A stretch of DNA of 33,005 nucleotides. Origin: an uncultured Bacteroidaceae bacterium. Lineage in GTDB: Bacteria > Bacteroidota > Bacteroidia > Bacteroidales > Bacteroidaceae. The notes beneath the pieces were generated by a model. It ran no database searches and had not been told where the DNA came from. It saw nothing but the letters and a program-made list of their open reading frames with translations. The position numbers and the translations under genes are program-made. Positions 8,395-17,047 of this stretch are shown piece by piece (position 1 is the first letter of the stretch; each line of letters opens with the position of its first letter). The stretch is taken from assembly GCA_905235575.1 (NCBI GenBank), contig CAJOLZ010000005.1:1-33005 (forward strand), in the 5' to 3' direction.

Positions 8395-9081
8395 ATGAAA
8401 AAATTTTTAACTCTGGCCGCCATTGTAGCGGCAAGCCTCACGCTGAACAGCTGCGGCATGGGTAATAATTCGGCCAACACAATGACGCCCGGCCTGGCCG
8501 GCGGCGCACTGCCTGGCACGGTTGGAAACAACGGATCGCTGCTGACATCGGCACTCACAAGCACAGGCACCAACGTGGTGGGTACCGTGCTGGGCACACT
8601 GCTCGGCGGTAGCACCGCATCAGCCAAGAGCCTGGTGGGTACATGGGTTTACAGCGACCCCAAGGTGGTGTTCGAGAGCACCAGCATACTGGCACAGCTG
8701 GGCAGCAGCGTGGCAAGCAGCAAGATTGAGACGACGCTGAAAAATCAGCTCACAAAGATGGGTTTCAAGGCCGGCAAGTCCACCCTCACGCTGAACGAGG
8801 ACAAGACCTGTGTGTTTGCGCTGAACGGCCGCACGCTGAACGGGACCTATGCCTATGACACCAACACCAACACGCTGACAATCACCGGCGCGCTGGGCGT
8901 TTCGAGCGTCAGCTGCACCTGCACCATGAACGCCGGACAACTCTACATGCTCTACGAGGCCGACAAGCTGCTGGCCATGGCTACGAACCTGAGCGCCATG
9001 ACGACAACCACCACTACCCTCTCGACACTGCTGAGCAGCTACAGCGGACTGAAGGTGGGTTGGTCGATGTCACGCAAATAA
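8395..9081 (+). CDS. DUF4923-type lipoprotein (lipocalin-like)
   Basis: 228 aa from ATG 8395. The N-terminus MKKFLTLAAIVAASLTLNSC is a lipoprotein signal peptide with Cys20 as the lipidation site. A Gly/Thr/Ser-rich linker follows to about residue 75, then a beta-rich domain starting SLVGTWVYSDPKVVFES, with repeating strands such as STLTLNEDKTCVFAL and NTLTITGALGVSSVSCTC. This is the pattern of the DUF4923 family, common in Bacteroidales and of unknown function. An upstream in-frame ATG at 8119 would add 92 residues encoded partly by an intergenic repeat and is rejected. A 14-bp hairpin follows the gene. Confidence 0.82.
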   Translation: MKKFLTLAAIVAASLTLNSCGMGNNSANTMTPGLAGGALPGTVGNNGSLLTSALTSTGTNVVGTVLGTLLGGSTASAKSLVGTWVYSDPKVVFESTSILAQLGSSVASSKIETTLKNQLTKMGFKAGKSTLTLNEDKTCVFALNGRTLNGTYAYDTNTNTLTITGALGVSSVSCTCTMNAGQLYMLYEADKLLAMATNLSAMTTTTTTLSTLLSSYSGLKVGWSMSRK

Positions 9082-9114
9082 GAAAAATACGTACAAAACC
9101 GTTCCATCAGAGAA

Positions 9115-9153
9115 GAATGCCCATGTGGTCGGCATGCCTCCACATGGGCATTC
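9115..9153 (+). terminator. hairpin after the DUF4923-type gene
   Basis: Perfect 14-bp arms GAATGCCCATGTGG (9115-9128) and CCACATGGGCATTC (9140-9153) with an 11-nt loop. The T-run is poor, so it may be a weak terminator or an mRNA-stabilising 3' structure. Confidence 0.6.
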
Positions 9154-9228
9154 AACATCACCAACCGAAAACATCCAGTCTCTGCCTACAAGACATTCTC
9201 ATCCTAACCTAAACCTCTCCCCAACAAC

Positions 9229-9816
9229 ATGTTCACCCTCATCTCACTCCCCTACGCGCCGGATGCTCTTTCGCCGGCCATCAGCGCAGAAACGCTGTCA
9301 TTTCATCACGGCAAGCATCTGCAGACCTACGTGACCAATCTGAACGCACTGCTGCCAGGCAGCGGCTTCGAAGAGAGCACCCTGGAGGATATCGTGCGGA
9401 ATGCCCAGGGAGGCATACTGAACAACGCCGGACAACTGCTGAACCACAACCTCTACTTTACGCAGTTCAAGCCCGCCACCGAGGATAACGCCCCCAGCGG
9501 TCAACTGGCTGAGGCTCTGCAGGAAACTTTCGGTTCGTTCGAAGCATTCAAGGACGAATTTGAGAAGAAAGGGACCACACTCTTCGGTTCGGGCTGGGTG
9601 TGGCTCGCTGCCGACGACAAAGGCAAACTCTGCATCACGCAGGAAGCCAATGCCGGCAATCCCCTGCGCAGCGGACTGAAACCGCTGATGACGTTCGACG
9701 TATGGGAACACGCCTACTATCTGGACTATCAGAACCGCCGTGCCGCACATCTCGCCGCACTGTGGCCCATCATCAACTGGGACGAAGTGGAACGTCGTTA
9801 CACTGCAAGCGAATAG
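9229..9816 (+). CDS. sodB: Fe/Mn superoxide dismutase
   Basis: 195 aa, typical length. Converts superoxide to hydrogen peroxide and oxygen in the cytoplasm. All four metal ligands are in place: His26 (SFHHGKH), His73 (LLNHNLYF), Asp157 and His161 (DVWEHAYY). Gln69 precedes the second ligand as in iron-type enzymes, so Fe or cambialistic Fe/Mn use is likely, as known for other Bacteroidales. It is transcribed alone, with a hairpin upstream and an excellent intrinsic terminator downstream. I do not see a clear -7 box in the 75 nt before the start. Confidence 0.95.
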   Translation: MFTLISLPYAPDALSPAISAETLSFHHGKHLQTYVTNLNALLPGSGFEESTLEDIVRNAQGGILNNAGQLLNHNLYFTQFKPATEDNAPSGQLAEALQETFGSFEAFKDEFEKKGTTLFGSGWVWLAADDKGKLCITQEANAGNPLRSGLKPLMTFDVWEHAYYLDYQNRRAAHLAALWPIINWDEVERRYTASE

Positions 9817-9850
9817 GCGAAACACACGAAACGCAGTCATCAAACTCAAC

Positions 9851-9888
9851 AAAAAAGCTGGAATGCAACGTCGTATTCCAGCTTTTTT
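9851..9888 (+). terminator. intrinsic terminator after sodB
   Basis: AAAAAAGCTGGAAT (9851-9864) and ATTCCAGCTTTTTT (9875-9888) are perfectly complementary, ending in six T. The A-run on the left would also allow termination of leftward transcription. Confidence 0.92.
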
Positions 9889-9982
9889 GTATGAAATCTC
9901 CCCGAAAAGTGCTCTATCGGACACTTTTTCGTGTTAATTTACCTTAAAAAACAGATTAGTTCGCGCGCATGCAAAGTGAGAG

Positions 9983-10015
9983 TTTGGCTTCGGTAGATTT
10001 TTTTCTGTAACTTTG
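9983..10015 (+). promoter_or_regulatory. Bacteroidetes-type promoter of the cytochrome-SUMF1 gene
   Basis: TTTG (9983-9986), 21 nt, TAACTTTG (10008-10015): a full match to the consensus TTTG-N19-21-TAnnTTTG. Transcription would start close to 10020, so ATG 10017 would not be in the mRNA and ATG 10023 would be at or nearly at the 5' end. Confidence 0.75.
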
Positions 10016-10022
10016 TATGCGT

Positions 10023-11564
10023 ATGAGGCAATTAAGACGAGAAAAGAAAAAGAATAAGTTCTGGCGGATAGTTTTTCCGTCGATGATATTGGGCATCGGC
10101 CTCATGGCTGCTTTCGACTGGATGTGGGAAAAGACCTCGACCAACGAGTCGTGCATGTCGTGTCACGTTCATGAAAAAGCCGATCAGGCATGGGCACAAT
10201 CGCTCCACGGCAAGAACAACAAGAGCGGTGTACCCACGGACTGTGCCGCATGTCATCTGCCACCCGCAGGAACAACCAAGCACTTCACCTCGAAGACTAA
10301 GATGGGGGTGAAGGATATTTTCTCTTATCTGACCAAAGACAAGGAGAAAATCAACTGGGAGGCAAAACAGGACTTGAACTACGCACAGAAAATCGTGCCC
10401 AACGAAAGTTGCAAGGCATGCCATCAGAATCTCTTTCCTCAAGGCGTGAACGACGATGCCGTGAAGGCTCATCTCTATTATGAGGAAAACGAAGAGAAGC
10501 TCAATCTGCAGTGCATCAGCTGCCATCTGGATGCCGGACACATCATGCCTGGCTACAAACACGGCAAACTGGAAGGCCCCGTCACACTGGACAACAGCAT
10601 CAAGTACGATTCGGCCACCGTGGTCACCAAGTTCCAAGACTTTGTAGAGACCGTGCCCGGCACTGCCGTTTCCATCTCGATGAAGGCCATCCCCGGAGGT
10701 TCTTTCACCATGGGTAGCCCTGAGAAAGAAGCCTTCCGCAACGACGACGAAGGTCCGCTACGACAGGTGAACCTATCGTCGTTCTTCATGGCCGAGACCG
10801 AAGTAACATGGAACCAGTACTGGGGTTTCTACAACGAGACCATGTCGGAAGGACGTACACCACCCGAGAAGATTTATGCCAACAACTCGCGCCCCGACGT
10901 GGATGCCGTCTCCGGTCCGACGCCTCCGTTCGGATTCCCCGACCAAGGATGGGGGATGGGAACACGTCCCGCCATCACCATGACACACTATGCTGCCGAG
11001 ACATTCTGCCAATGGCTGTCGCTGAAGACTGGCAAGAAATATCGTCTGCCCACCGAAGCCGAGTGGGAATACGCAGCACGTGGAGGAACCGACTCACCCT
11101 ACTTCTTCGAAGGCAAACCTAAGAAATTCTCGAACGAAGGCTTCCTGCGCCGCTTCCTCTCGGCCGACACCACCATGATTAACAGCTATGCCATCTACAT
11201 GAACAACAGCATGGGCAAGACACAAGAACCGGCTCGCGTAGCTGCCAACCCGTTCGGGCTGAAGAACATGCTGGGAAACGTTATGGAGTATTGTGCCGAC
11301 CGCTACAGTGCCACGGCCTATGAGAAGTGGTCCGATGGCGTGAAGAACCCACTGAATAGTGAAGGCGACGAATTTGTGGTACGCGGCGGAAACTATGAGG
11401 CAGATGCTTCGATGCTGCGCTGTGCCGCCCGTGCCCACACTGAACACGAAGCATGGCTGCGCACCGACCCGCAGAACCCGAAGAGCATCTGGTGGTACTC
11501 CGACATAAAAGGCATCGGATTCCGTGTCGTATGCGAAGTGCCGGACAGCATCGTGAATCAATAA
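10023..11564 (+). CDS. NapC/NrfH-type tetraheme cytochrome c fused to SUMF1/FGE-like domain
   Basis: 513 aa from ATG 10023. A basic start is followed by one membrane anchor (about 15-33), then four CxxCH heme sites: CMSCH (44-48), CAACH (74-78), CKACH (130-134), CISCH (164-168). This matches NapC/NirT/NrfH quinol dehydrogenases, which pass electrons from menaquinol to periplasmic enzymes. From about residue 220 to the end is a formylglycine-generating-enzyme-like fold: IPGGSFTMGSPEKE, YRLPTEAEWEYAARGG, VRGGNY, LRCAARAH, GFRVV. The first of the two active-site Cys of true FGE is absent (Ala five residues before the RC cysteine), so sulfatase maturation is unlikely. The fusion suggests a periplasmic electron-transfer or scaffold role for the exported oxidoreductase encoded next. 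The domain pairing is uncommon in my experience. Confidence 0.85.
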   Translation: MRQLRREKKKNKFWRIVFPSMILGIGLMAAFDWMWEKTSTNESCMSCHVHEKADQAWAQSLHGKNNKSGVPTDCAACHLPPAGTTKHFTSKTKMGVKDIFSYLTKDKEKINWEAKQDLNYAQKIVPNESCKACHQNLFPQGVNDDAVKAHLYYEENEEKLNLQCISCHLDAGHIMPGYKHGKLEGPVTLDNSIKYDSATVVTKFQDFVETVPGTAVSISMKAIPGGSFTMGSPEKEAFRNDDEGPLRQVNLSSFFMAETEVTWNQYWGFYNETMSEGRTPPEKIYANNSRPDVDAVSGPTPPFGFPDQGWGMGTRPAITMTHYAAETFCQWLSLKTGKKYRLPTEAEWEYAARGGTDSPYFFEGKPKKFSNEGFLRRFLSADTTMINSYAIYMNNSMGKTQEPARVAANPFGLKNMLGNVMEYCADRYSATAYEKWSDGVKNPLNSEGDEFVVRGGNYEADASMLRCAARAHTEHEAWLRTDPQNPKSIWWYSDIKGIGFRVVCEVPDSIVNQ

Positions 11565-11610
11565 TCAGAGAAATAATATCACTTACAACTAACAATTCAC
11601 TATTTTTACT

Positions 11611-12966
11611 ATGGCAAAGAAAGAAATTAGCAGAAGAGACTTCTTTTCGTACTCAGCAATGCTGGGTGCCGGCACCATCGCTGGTGCATCCCTGTTGGCC
11701 TCATGTGGCGACGGGAAAGAAAAACTCACCCCATTACGTCAACCTGGAGAATACTACATTCCTGAGCTCCCCGACAAGGCCATCGAAGGTCGTGAACTGA
11801 AGGTGGGTCTCGTGGGCTGCGGCGGACGTGGTTCGGGTGCTTTGGAGAACCTGCTCGAGGCTGCTGACGGCATCACTGTCGTGGCACTGGGTGATGTGTT
11901 CGAAGATCGTCTCAACGGCATAAAGAATAAGTTGAAAGAGCAATACAATCAGGTGGTTCCCGACGAGAATTGCTTCCTCAGCTTTGATGCATACAAGGAA
12001 GTCATCGACCGTGTAGACATGGTCATACTGGCTACTCCTCCCGTATTCCGTCCCACTCACTTCCAATATGCAGTGGAGAAAGGCGTGCACGCATTCCTCG
12101 AGAAGCCCGTGGCCGTAGACCCCAAGGGCTATCGCACCGTTGTGGCTGCTGCCAAGCAGGCTGTGGCAAAGGGTCTCAGTGTGGTGACCGGTACTCAGCG
12201 CCACCATCAGCGTCCTTATGTAGCTGCTTTCGAGAAGATTCAGCAGGGCCTCATCGGCGAAATCACCGGCGGAAATGTTTATTGGAACCAGGGTATGCTT
12301 TGGTACAAGAACCGTCAGGAAGGTTGGAGCGACATGGAATGGAACATCCGCGACTGGGTGAATTGGAAGTGGCTCTCGGGCGACCATATCATCGAGCAGC
12401 ACGTTCACAACATCGACGTATTCCTGTGGATGTCGGGACTGAAACCCGTCAAGGCTACAGCTTTCGGCAGCCGTCAGCGCCGTATCACCGGTGACCAGTA
12501 CGACAACTTCAGCGTCGATTTCGAGTTCGAAAACGGAATCCACATGCACAGCATGAGCCGTCAGATTGACGGTTGTGCCAACAAGGTGAGCGAGTTCGTT
12601 CAGGGCACCAAAGGTTCGTGGAACAGCGAGACACACGAAATCAAAGACCTACAGGGCAATGTCATCTGGAAGTGGGATCAGGAGGCTGCAGAAGCTGAGT
12701 TCAAACAGCACAATCCCTATGTGCTCGAGCACGTAGACTGGGTGAACCACATCCGCAAGGGCGAGGCTCACGACGAGTCGGAAGAAACAGCCATCTCCAC
12801 ATTGGCTGGCGTGATGGGACGTGAAGCAGCCTACACCGGACAGGCAGTGACCTGGGACGAGGTGAGCGCTTCCGAGCAAGACTATCTGGCCATGGTGGGC
12901 GAGCTGAAATTAGGTCCGTTGCCGCTGGATCAGTTCACAGTGCCCGTTCCCGGCAGTGCACAATAA
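11611..12966 (+). CDS. exported Gfo/Idh/MocA-family oxidoreductase
   Basis: 451 aa. The N-terminus MAKKEISRRDFFSYSAM followed by a hydrophobic Ala/Gly stretch and LLASC has a twin-arginine motif and a possible lipobox. A Rossmann fold begins at LKVGLVGCGGRGSGALENL, with the family EKPVAVD motif (about 163-169) and a conserved HNIDVFLWM helix. Such enzymes oxidise or reduce sugars or sugar derivatives with NAD(P), often tightly bound when exported. It lies 46 bp after the cytochrome-SUMF1 gene and 68 bp before the isomerase gene, consistent with one operon. The substrate is unknown. A keto-sugar pathway like the periplasmic 3-keto-glycoside routes of Bacteroides is an inference only. Confidence 0.85.
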   Translation: MAKKEISRRDFFSYSAMLGAGTIAGASLLASCGDGKEKLTPLRQPGEYYIPELPDKAIEGRELKVGLVGCGGRGSGALENLLEAADGITVVALGDVFEDRLNGIKNKLKEQYNQVVPDENCFLSFDAYKEVIDRVDMVILATPPVFRPTHFQYAVEKGVHAFLEKPVAVDPKGYRTVVAAAKQAVAKGLSVVTGTQRHHQRPYVAAFEKIQQGLIGEITGGNVYWNQGMLWYKNRQEGWSDMEWNIRDWVNWKWLSGDHIIEQHVHNIDVFLWMSGLKPVKATAFGSRQRRITGDQYDNFSVDFEFENGIHMHSMSRQIDGCANKVSEFVQGTKGSWNSETHEIKDLQGNVIWKWDQEAAEAEFKQHNPYVLEHVDWVNHIRKGEAHDESEETAISTLAGVMGREAAYTGQAVTWDEVSASEQDYLAMVGELKLGPLPLDQFTVPVPGSAQ

Positions 12967-12981
12967 ATGACATACTAACCG

Positions 12982-13020
12982 AAGGCTCCGGTCTACGCAA
13001 GATAGGCTGGGGCCTTATTT
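12982..13020 (+). terminator. attenuator-like hairpin between oxidoreductase and isomerase genes
   Basis: AAGGCTCCGGTCTA (12982-12995) pairs along all 14 positions with TAGGCTGGGGCCTT (13003-13016), three pairs being G-T, with a 7-nt loop. The tail ATTT is weak, so partial termination or a processing site is as likely as a full stop. Confidence 0.5.
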
Positions 13021-13034
13021 AAATCTTATACATC

Positions 13035-13940
13035 ATGAAACGCAGACAATTCATGCAAACAACGCTCGCAGGCATGGCCGGCATGGCCGTAACGCCGATG
13101 GCATTCGCCTCCTGCGCAGCAAACAAGAAAGAGAACATCGTAGTTCCCGACCTGAACCTCTCCTTCCAGGAAGGAATACCTCCCGGCGACAGTCTCTCGG
13201 AGAAACTCGACTTCATGGAAAGCCTTGGCATCGTAGGATTCGAACCTGGCGGACGTGGACTGGCCGGACGAGTGAACGAGATACAGGATGCGCTGAAGAA
13301 CCGCAACATCAAGGTGTCGGCCATCTGTGCAGGATTCGATGGATTCATCCTCGCCGAAGACCCCGAGGTGAAAGCAAACTTCGACTCCAGCATTCGCGAT
13401 ATCGTTGCCGCTGCAGGCGAGCTCGGTTCCACGGGTGTCATCTTTGTACCAGCCTTCAACGGACAAAAACCCTGCCTGCCCCACACAATTGAGACACGCG
13501 AATATCTCTGCGAGCAGCTCCACGAACTGGGCGAATATGCCGTAAAGTGCGGCACCACAGTCATTCTGGAACCGCTGAACCGCCGCGAATGCTTCTACGT
13601 GCGACTCGTTTCCGACGCAGCAGCCATCGCACGCGACTCCCATAGCGAGGGCGTGAAATGCATGGGCGACTTCTGGCACATGCAGGAAGAGACGTCCGAC
13701 TATGCCGCCTTCATGTCCGCCGGCACCAAGTATCTGCAGCACGTGCACATCGCCAGCCGCGGACGCCGCAGCATGCCCGGTGAGGACGGAGAGAAAGACG
13801 ACTACCGCGACGGCTTCCGTGCACTCAAAGAGATGGGCTACGACAAGTACGTCACCTTCGAGTGCGGTTCACAGGGCGACCGCCGCGAGACAGTTCCGGC
13901 TGCCGTCGAACTGCTGCGCGCTCAGTGGCAGGAAGCATAA
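13035..13940 (+). CDS. exported TIM-barrel sugar isomerase/epimerase (xylose isomerase-like, AP-endonuclease 2 fold)
   Basis: 301 aa. The start MKRRQFMQTTLAGMAGMAV ... AFASCAA combines a twin-arginine-like pair, a hydrophobic segment and a possible lipidated Cys near residue 29. The rest fits the sugar phosphate isomerase/epimerase fold; likely metal ligands are Glu in ILEPLNRRE, Asp and His in MGDFWHM, His in VHIASRGR, and the final Glu in YVTFECGS. Family members isomerise or epimerise (keto)sugars. Its location right after an exported oxidoreductase suggests sequential action on the same periplasmic sugar. The exact reaction cannot be assigned from sequence. Confidence 0.82.
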   Translation: MKRRQFMQTTLAGMAGMAVTPMAFASCAANKKENIVVPDLNLSFQEGIPPGDSLSEKLDFMESLGIVGFEPGGRGLAGRVNEIQDALKNRNIKVSAICAGFDGFILAEDPEVKANFDSSIRDIVAAAGELGSTGVIFVPAFNGQKPCLPHTIETREYLCEQLHELGEYAVKCGTTVILEPLNRRECFYVRLVSDAAAIARDSHSEGVKCMGDFWHMQEETSDYAAFMSAGTKYLQHVHIASRGRRSMPGEDGEKDDYRDGFRALKEMGYDKYVTFECGSQGDRRETVPAAVELLRAQWQEA

Positions 13941-13963
13941 GAGCCACCTCAGATAACCATTCC

Positions 13964-14024
13964 AACGCATCGTGGTGCGACGACCGTCGCACTGCGGTGC
14001 GTTGTCTGTCGCAGCACGATGCGT
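13964..14024. repeat. intergenic palindromic repeat, copy R3
   Basis: Bounded by the perfect inverted ends ACGCATCGTG (13965-13974) and CACGATGCGT (14015-14024), with GTGGTGCGAC, CCGTCGCAC, GCGGTGCG and TGTCGCAGC between. A further decayed TGCGACAGA lies near 14042. It sits between convergent genes (isomerase gene and dnaK). Confidence 0.75.
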
Positions 14025-14175
14025 CACACGACGAATCACACTGCGACAGACTTTCAAATAATCAAAAGTATTGCTGTCGCACACTATCGACTTTTTTTCG
14101 CAGTAAAAATAAGAAATATCTATGAGATAGGGAACGATCGAACTCGATAATGAAGACCAAACCCCTTAAAACGGC

Positions 14176-14208
14176 AAATCCGTGTAACTCAGAGAGCTAC
14201 ACGGATTT
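14176..14208 (-). terminator. intrinsic terminator of dnaK
   Basis: AAATCCGTGTA (14176-14186) pairs with TACACGGATTT (14198-14208), with an inner CTC/GAG helix. Read leftward it is followed by GCCGTTTTAA. It lies 22 bp past the annotated dnaK stop. Confidence 0.75.
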
Positions 14209-14230
14209 GGTTTCCGATTGTTATTGTTTG

Positions 14231-16147
14231 TTATCTTTGAACTAATGGACCTCCTAAATCGGCGTCCTGGATGTCCGGGCCTTGCTGTCCGCCGTTCTGC
14301 TGCGGGCCTGCCTGCTGACCGCCCTGGAAGTCGGGACCGGGTTGTGGGCCTGCTTGTGCCTGAGCCTGATACATCTTCTGGGCAACATTGTTCAGTTCGG
14401 CGATGGCGGTGTCGATGGCTGCGATGTCCTGAGCCTTGTGAGCCGTCTTCAGTTTCTCTACGGCTGCTTCCACCTCGCTCTTCACGTCGGCAGGCAGTTT
14501 GTCGCCACTTTCCTTCAGCATGTTCTCGGTCTGGAATATCATGCTGTCAGCCTGATTCAGCTTGTCCACCTTTTCGCGCTCCTTCTTGTCGGCCTCAGCG
14601 TTGGCCTCAGCTTCAGCTTTCATGCGCTCAATCTCTTCTTTCGAGAGGCCCGACGATGCTTCGATGCGGATGGTCTGTTCCTTGCCGGTGGCCTTATCCT
14701 TAGCGCTCACCTTGAGGATTCCGTTGGCGTCGATGTCGAAGCTGACCTCAATCTGAGGAACGCCGCGACGTGCCGGTGCGATGCCTTCGAGGTTAAACTG
14801 ACCCACGCTCTTGTTTTGGCTTGCCATGGGGCGCTCGCCTTGCAGCACGTGGATAGTTACGGCCGTCTGGTTGTCAGTTGCAGTCGAGAAAACCTCGCTC
14901 TTGTGGCAGGGGATGGTTGTGTTGGCGTCGATGAGACGTGTCATCACACCGCCCATGGTTTCGATACCCATCGAGAGGGGTGTCACGTCGAGCAGCACGA
15001 TGTCGCTCTTGTCACCTGTCAGCACAGCACCCTGTATGCTGGCTCCCACAGCCACAACTTCGTCGGGGTTCACACCCTTTGAGGGCTCTTTTCCGAAGAA
15101 GTCTGCCACGAGTTTCTGCACAGCCGGGATACGGCTCGAACCGCCTACGAGAATCACTTCGTCGATGTCCGAGTTGCTCAGTCCGGCGTCCGACATGGCC
15201 TGCTGGCAGGGAACCTTGCAAGCCTGAATCAGGCTGTCGGCCAGTTGTTCAAACTTGGCACGTGTCAATGTCTTTACCAGATGTTTGGGCACACCACCCA
15301 CAGCCGTGATATAGGGCAGGTTGATTTCGGTGGTTGTCGAGCTGGAGAGTTCAATCTTGGCCTTTTCTGCAGCCTCTTTCAGACGTTGCAGAGCCATGGG
15401 GTCCTGCTTCAGGTCGATGCCTTCCTCGTTCTTGAATTCGCTTGCCAGCCAGTCGATGATGACCTGGTCGAAGTCGTCACCGCCCAGATGGGTGTCACCG
15501 TTGGTGGAGAGCACCTCGAACACGCCGCCGCCGAACTCCAGGATGGAGATATCGAACGTACCGCCGCCCAGGTCGAAGACGGCAATCTTCATGTCCTTGT
15601 TGGCTTTGTCCACACCATAGGCCAGTGCTGCGGCAGTGGGCTCGTTCACGATGCGCTTCACTTCGAGTCCGGCAATCTGACCGGCCTCTTTGGTAGCCTG
15701 ACGCTGCGAGTCGCTGAAGTATGCAGGCACGGTGATGACTGCTTCTTTCACTTCCTGGCCCAGATAGTCCTCGGCCGTCTTTTTCATCTTCTGCAGAATC
15801 ATGGCGCTGATTTCCTGCGGAGTATATTTGCGTCCGTCGATGTCCACTCGCGGCGTGTTGTTGTCGCCACGCACCACCGAGTAGGGCACGCGCTCAATCT
15901 CCTTCTGAACTTGGTCGTATGTCTCGCCCATGAAACGCTTGATGGAGAAAATCGTCTTCTTGGGGTTGGTGATAGCCTGACGCTTGGCAGGGTCACCCAC
16001 CTTACGCTCGCCACCATCCACGAAAGCCACAATCGAGGGTGTGGTGCGTTTGCCCTCGCTGTTGGCAATTACTACGGGCTCGTTGCCCTCGAACACGGAT
16101 ACGCAGCTGTTGGTCGTACCCAGGTCAATTCCAATAATCTTTCCCAT
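14231..16147 (-). CDS. dnaK: Hsp70 chaperone DnaK, with aberrant C-terminal tail
   Basis: 638 aa. The ATP-dependent cytoplasmic chaperone: the N-terminus [18 protein letters not shown], the ATPase motifs [15 protein letters not shown] and [12 protein letters not shown], and the substrate-binding domain are all intact. The tail runs through a Gln/Gly/Pro-rich linker to [16 protein letters not shown]. Hsp70s of this group normally end DADFEEV plus a charged residue. Adding a CG dinucleotide at about 14256 would give DADFEEVH and a stop at 14244-14242, so a 2-nt deletion (real or assembly error) is the simplest reading. The gene stands alone, without grpE or dnaJ beside it. Confidence 0.96.
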   Translation of the reverse strand: MGKIIGIDLGTTNSCVSVFEGNEPVVIANSEGKRTTPSIVAFVDGGERKVGDPAKRQAITNPKKTIFSIKRFMGETYDQVQKEIERVPYSVVRGDNNTPRVDIDGRKYTPQEISAMILQKMKKTAEDYLGQEVKEAVITVPAYFSDSQRQATKEAGQIAGLEVKRIVNEPTAAALAYGVDKANKDMKIAVFDLGGGTFDISILEFGGGVFEVLSTNGDTHLGGDDFDQVIIDWLASEFKNEEGIDLKQDPMALQRLKEAAEKAKIELSSSTTTEINLPYITAVGGVPKHLVKTLTRAKFEQLADSLIQACKVPCQQAMSDAGLSNSDIDEVILVGGSSRIPAVQKLVADFFGKEPSKGVNPDEVVAVGASIQGAVLTGDKSDIVLLDVTPLSMGIETMGGVMTRLIDANTTIPCHKSEVFSTATDNQTAVTIHVLQGERPMASQNKSVGQFNLEGIAPARRGVPQIEVSFDIDANGILKVSAKDKATGKEQTIRIEASSGLSKEEIERMKAEAEANAEADKKEREKVDKLNQADSMIFQTENMLKESGDKLPADVKSEVEAAVEKLKTAHKAQDIAAIDTAIAELNNVAQKMYQAQAQAGPQPGPDFQGGQQAGPQQNGGQQGPDIQDADLGGPLVQR

Positions 16148-16321
16148 AATCTTTATTATTTATTTTCTTTGTTACACGTTTGGTTGCAAATCTCTGCTTT
16201 CTATCAAACAAAGCGCGTGCCAAAACGCGAACCGACACCCTCGATATGACAAGATTGCTGACAGAGTGTCAGTCAGGACGTTCAGAATATGCTGATTTCA
16301 GGAACGACAGACAGAAAACGA

Positions 16322-16355
16322 AGGCAGCCATACCCCCGGTGAGATGTAGCTGCCT
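16322..16355 (-). terminator. probable terminator downstream of yccF
   Basis: AGGCAGC (16322-16328) pairs with GCTGCCT (16349-16355). Read leftward the stem is followed by TTCGTTTTCTG. It lies 78 bp past the yccF stop, in the 285-nt gap before dnaK. The loop is long (20 nt), which lowers confidence. Confidence 0.45.
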
Positions 16356-16432
16356 CGTAGCGATTGCGATGAGGTCGCGGCCTCATTCACAGCAGATTGC
16401 GTTCTTCAGAAGGCGATTCTTGCTTTTTCTTT

Positions 16433-16819
16433 TTATCCAATCTTCGACTCGCTCACCACCTCGTGCCCAAACGGTGTCAGGGCGATGGCTGCCAACTTGA
16501 AATGTTGCAGTCCGAAAGGAATTCCGATGATGGTGATGCAGAAAATGGCGCCCAAAACGACATGCTCCACAGCCAGCATGAGGCCGGCAATGAGAATCCA
16601 CAGCACGTTCATGAATGTACTCAGACAGCCCACCGATTTCCCCTTGCTGCGCACGACACGCCCAAACGGCCACAGTGCCAAAAGGCCGATGCGCATGGCC
16701 TGAATCCCGAACGGAATGCCAACGATGGTGATGCAGAGAATGAGCCCCGCGATGAAATACTCAAGCGCGAGCAATAAGCCGCCGAAAATCACCCAGATAA
16801 GGTTACCTAAGAGTTTCAT
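16433..16819 (-). CDS. yccF: YccF-domain inner-membrane protein
   Basis: 128 aa. Two copies of the same short unit are visible, ILCITIVGIPFGIQAMRI (about 27-44) and IFCITIIGIPFGLQHFKL (about 91-108), each next to a hydrophobic membrane segment; this duplicated YccF unit defines the family. It is a small cytoplasmic-membrane protein of unknown function. It begins with MKLLGNLIW, typical of the family. A probable promoter on the same strand lies about 155 bp upstream, leaving a GC-rich leader. Confidence 0.88.
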   Translation of the reverse strand: MKLLGNLIWVIFGGLLLALEYFIAGLILCITIVGIPFGIQAMRIGLLALWPFGRVVRSKGKSVGCLSTFMNVLWILIAGLMLAVEHVVLGAIFCITIIGIPFGLQHFKLAAIALTPFGHEVVSESKIG

Positions 16820-16973
16820 TATGATACAATTTTGAATTACTATTTATCGGTTCACGGTTTCCACGATTTCGTTCTGCCCAGGCTCGCCCCGCACACTTCC
16901 GGACGGACTCTGCAGGACGGCTCGGCTCGGCAGGACTGGACGCATGCCCCATCGCATCCGCGCCCAACGCTTG

Positions 16974-16981
16974 CAAAGGTA
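16974..16981 (-). promoter_or_regulatory. -7 box (TACCTTTG) upstream of yccF
   Basis: Read leftward, TACCTTTG fits TAnnTTTG. The -33 element is poor (TTG at 17000-16998, spacing 16). It lies in the 453-nt divergent gap 16820-17272, which otherwise holds repeat R4, the opposing promoter at 17217 and a GC-rich leader with short GGACGG/CGGCTCGG repeats near 16908-16940. I see no gene in that gap. Confidence 0.4.
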
Positions 16982-17047
16982 ACAAATAAAATCAAGACAA
17001 GACATATCTTCGTTCTTATATTTGCATGAGGGCGACCGAGGAGGGCG

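Noticed and set aside
15245..16249. Open frame of 334 codons opposite dnaK
   Set aside because: It is a mirror of the dnaK reading frame, as often seen opposite conserved GC-rich genes.
16258..16272. CTGACA-gag-TGTCAG palindrome upstream of dnaK as a CIRCE heat-shock site
   Set aside because: CIRCE has TTAGCACTC and GAGTGCTAA arms with a 9-nt spacer; this 6-bp palindrome, over 100 bp from the start codon, does not match.
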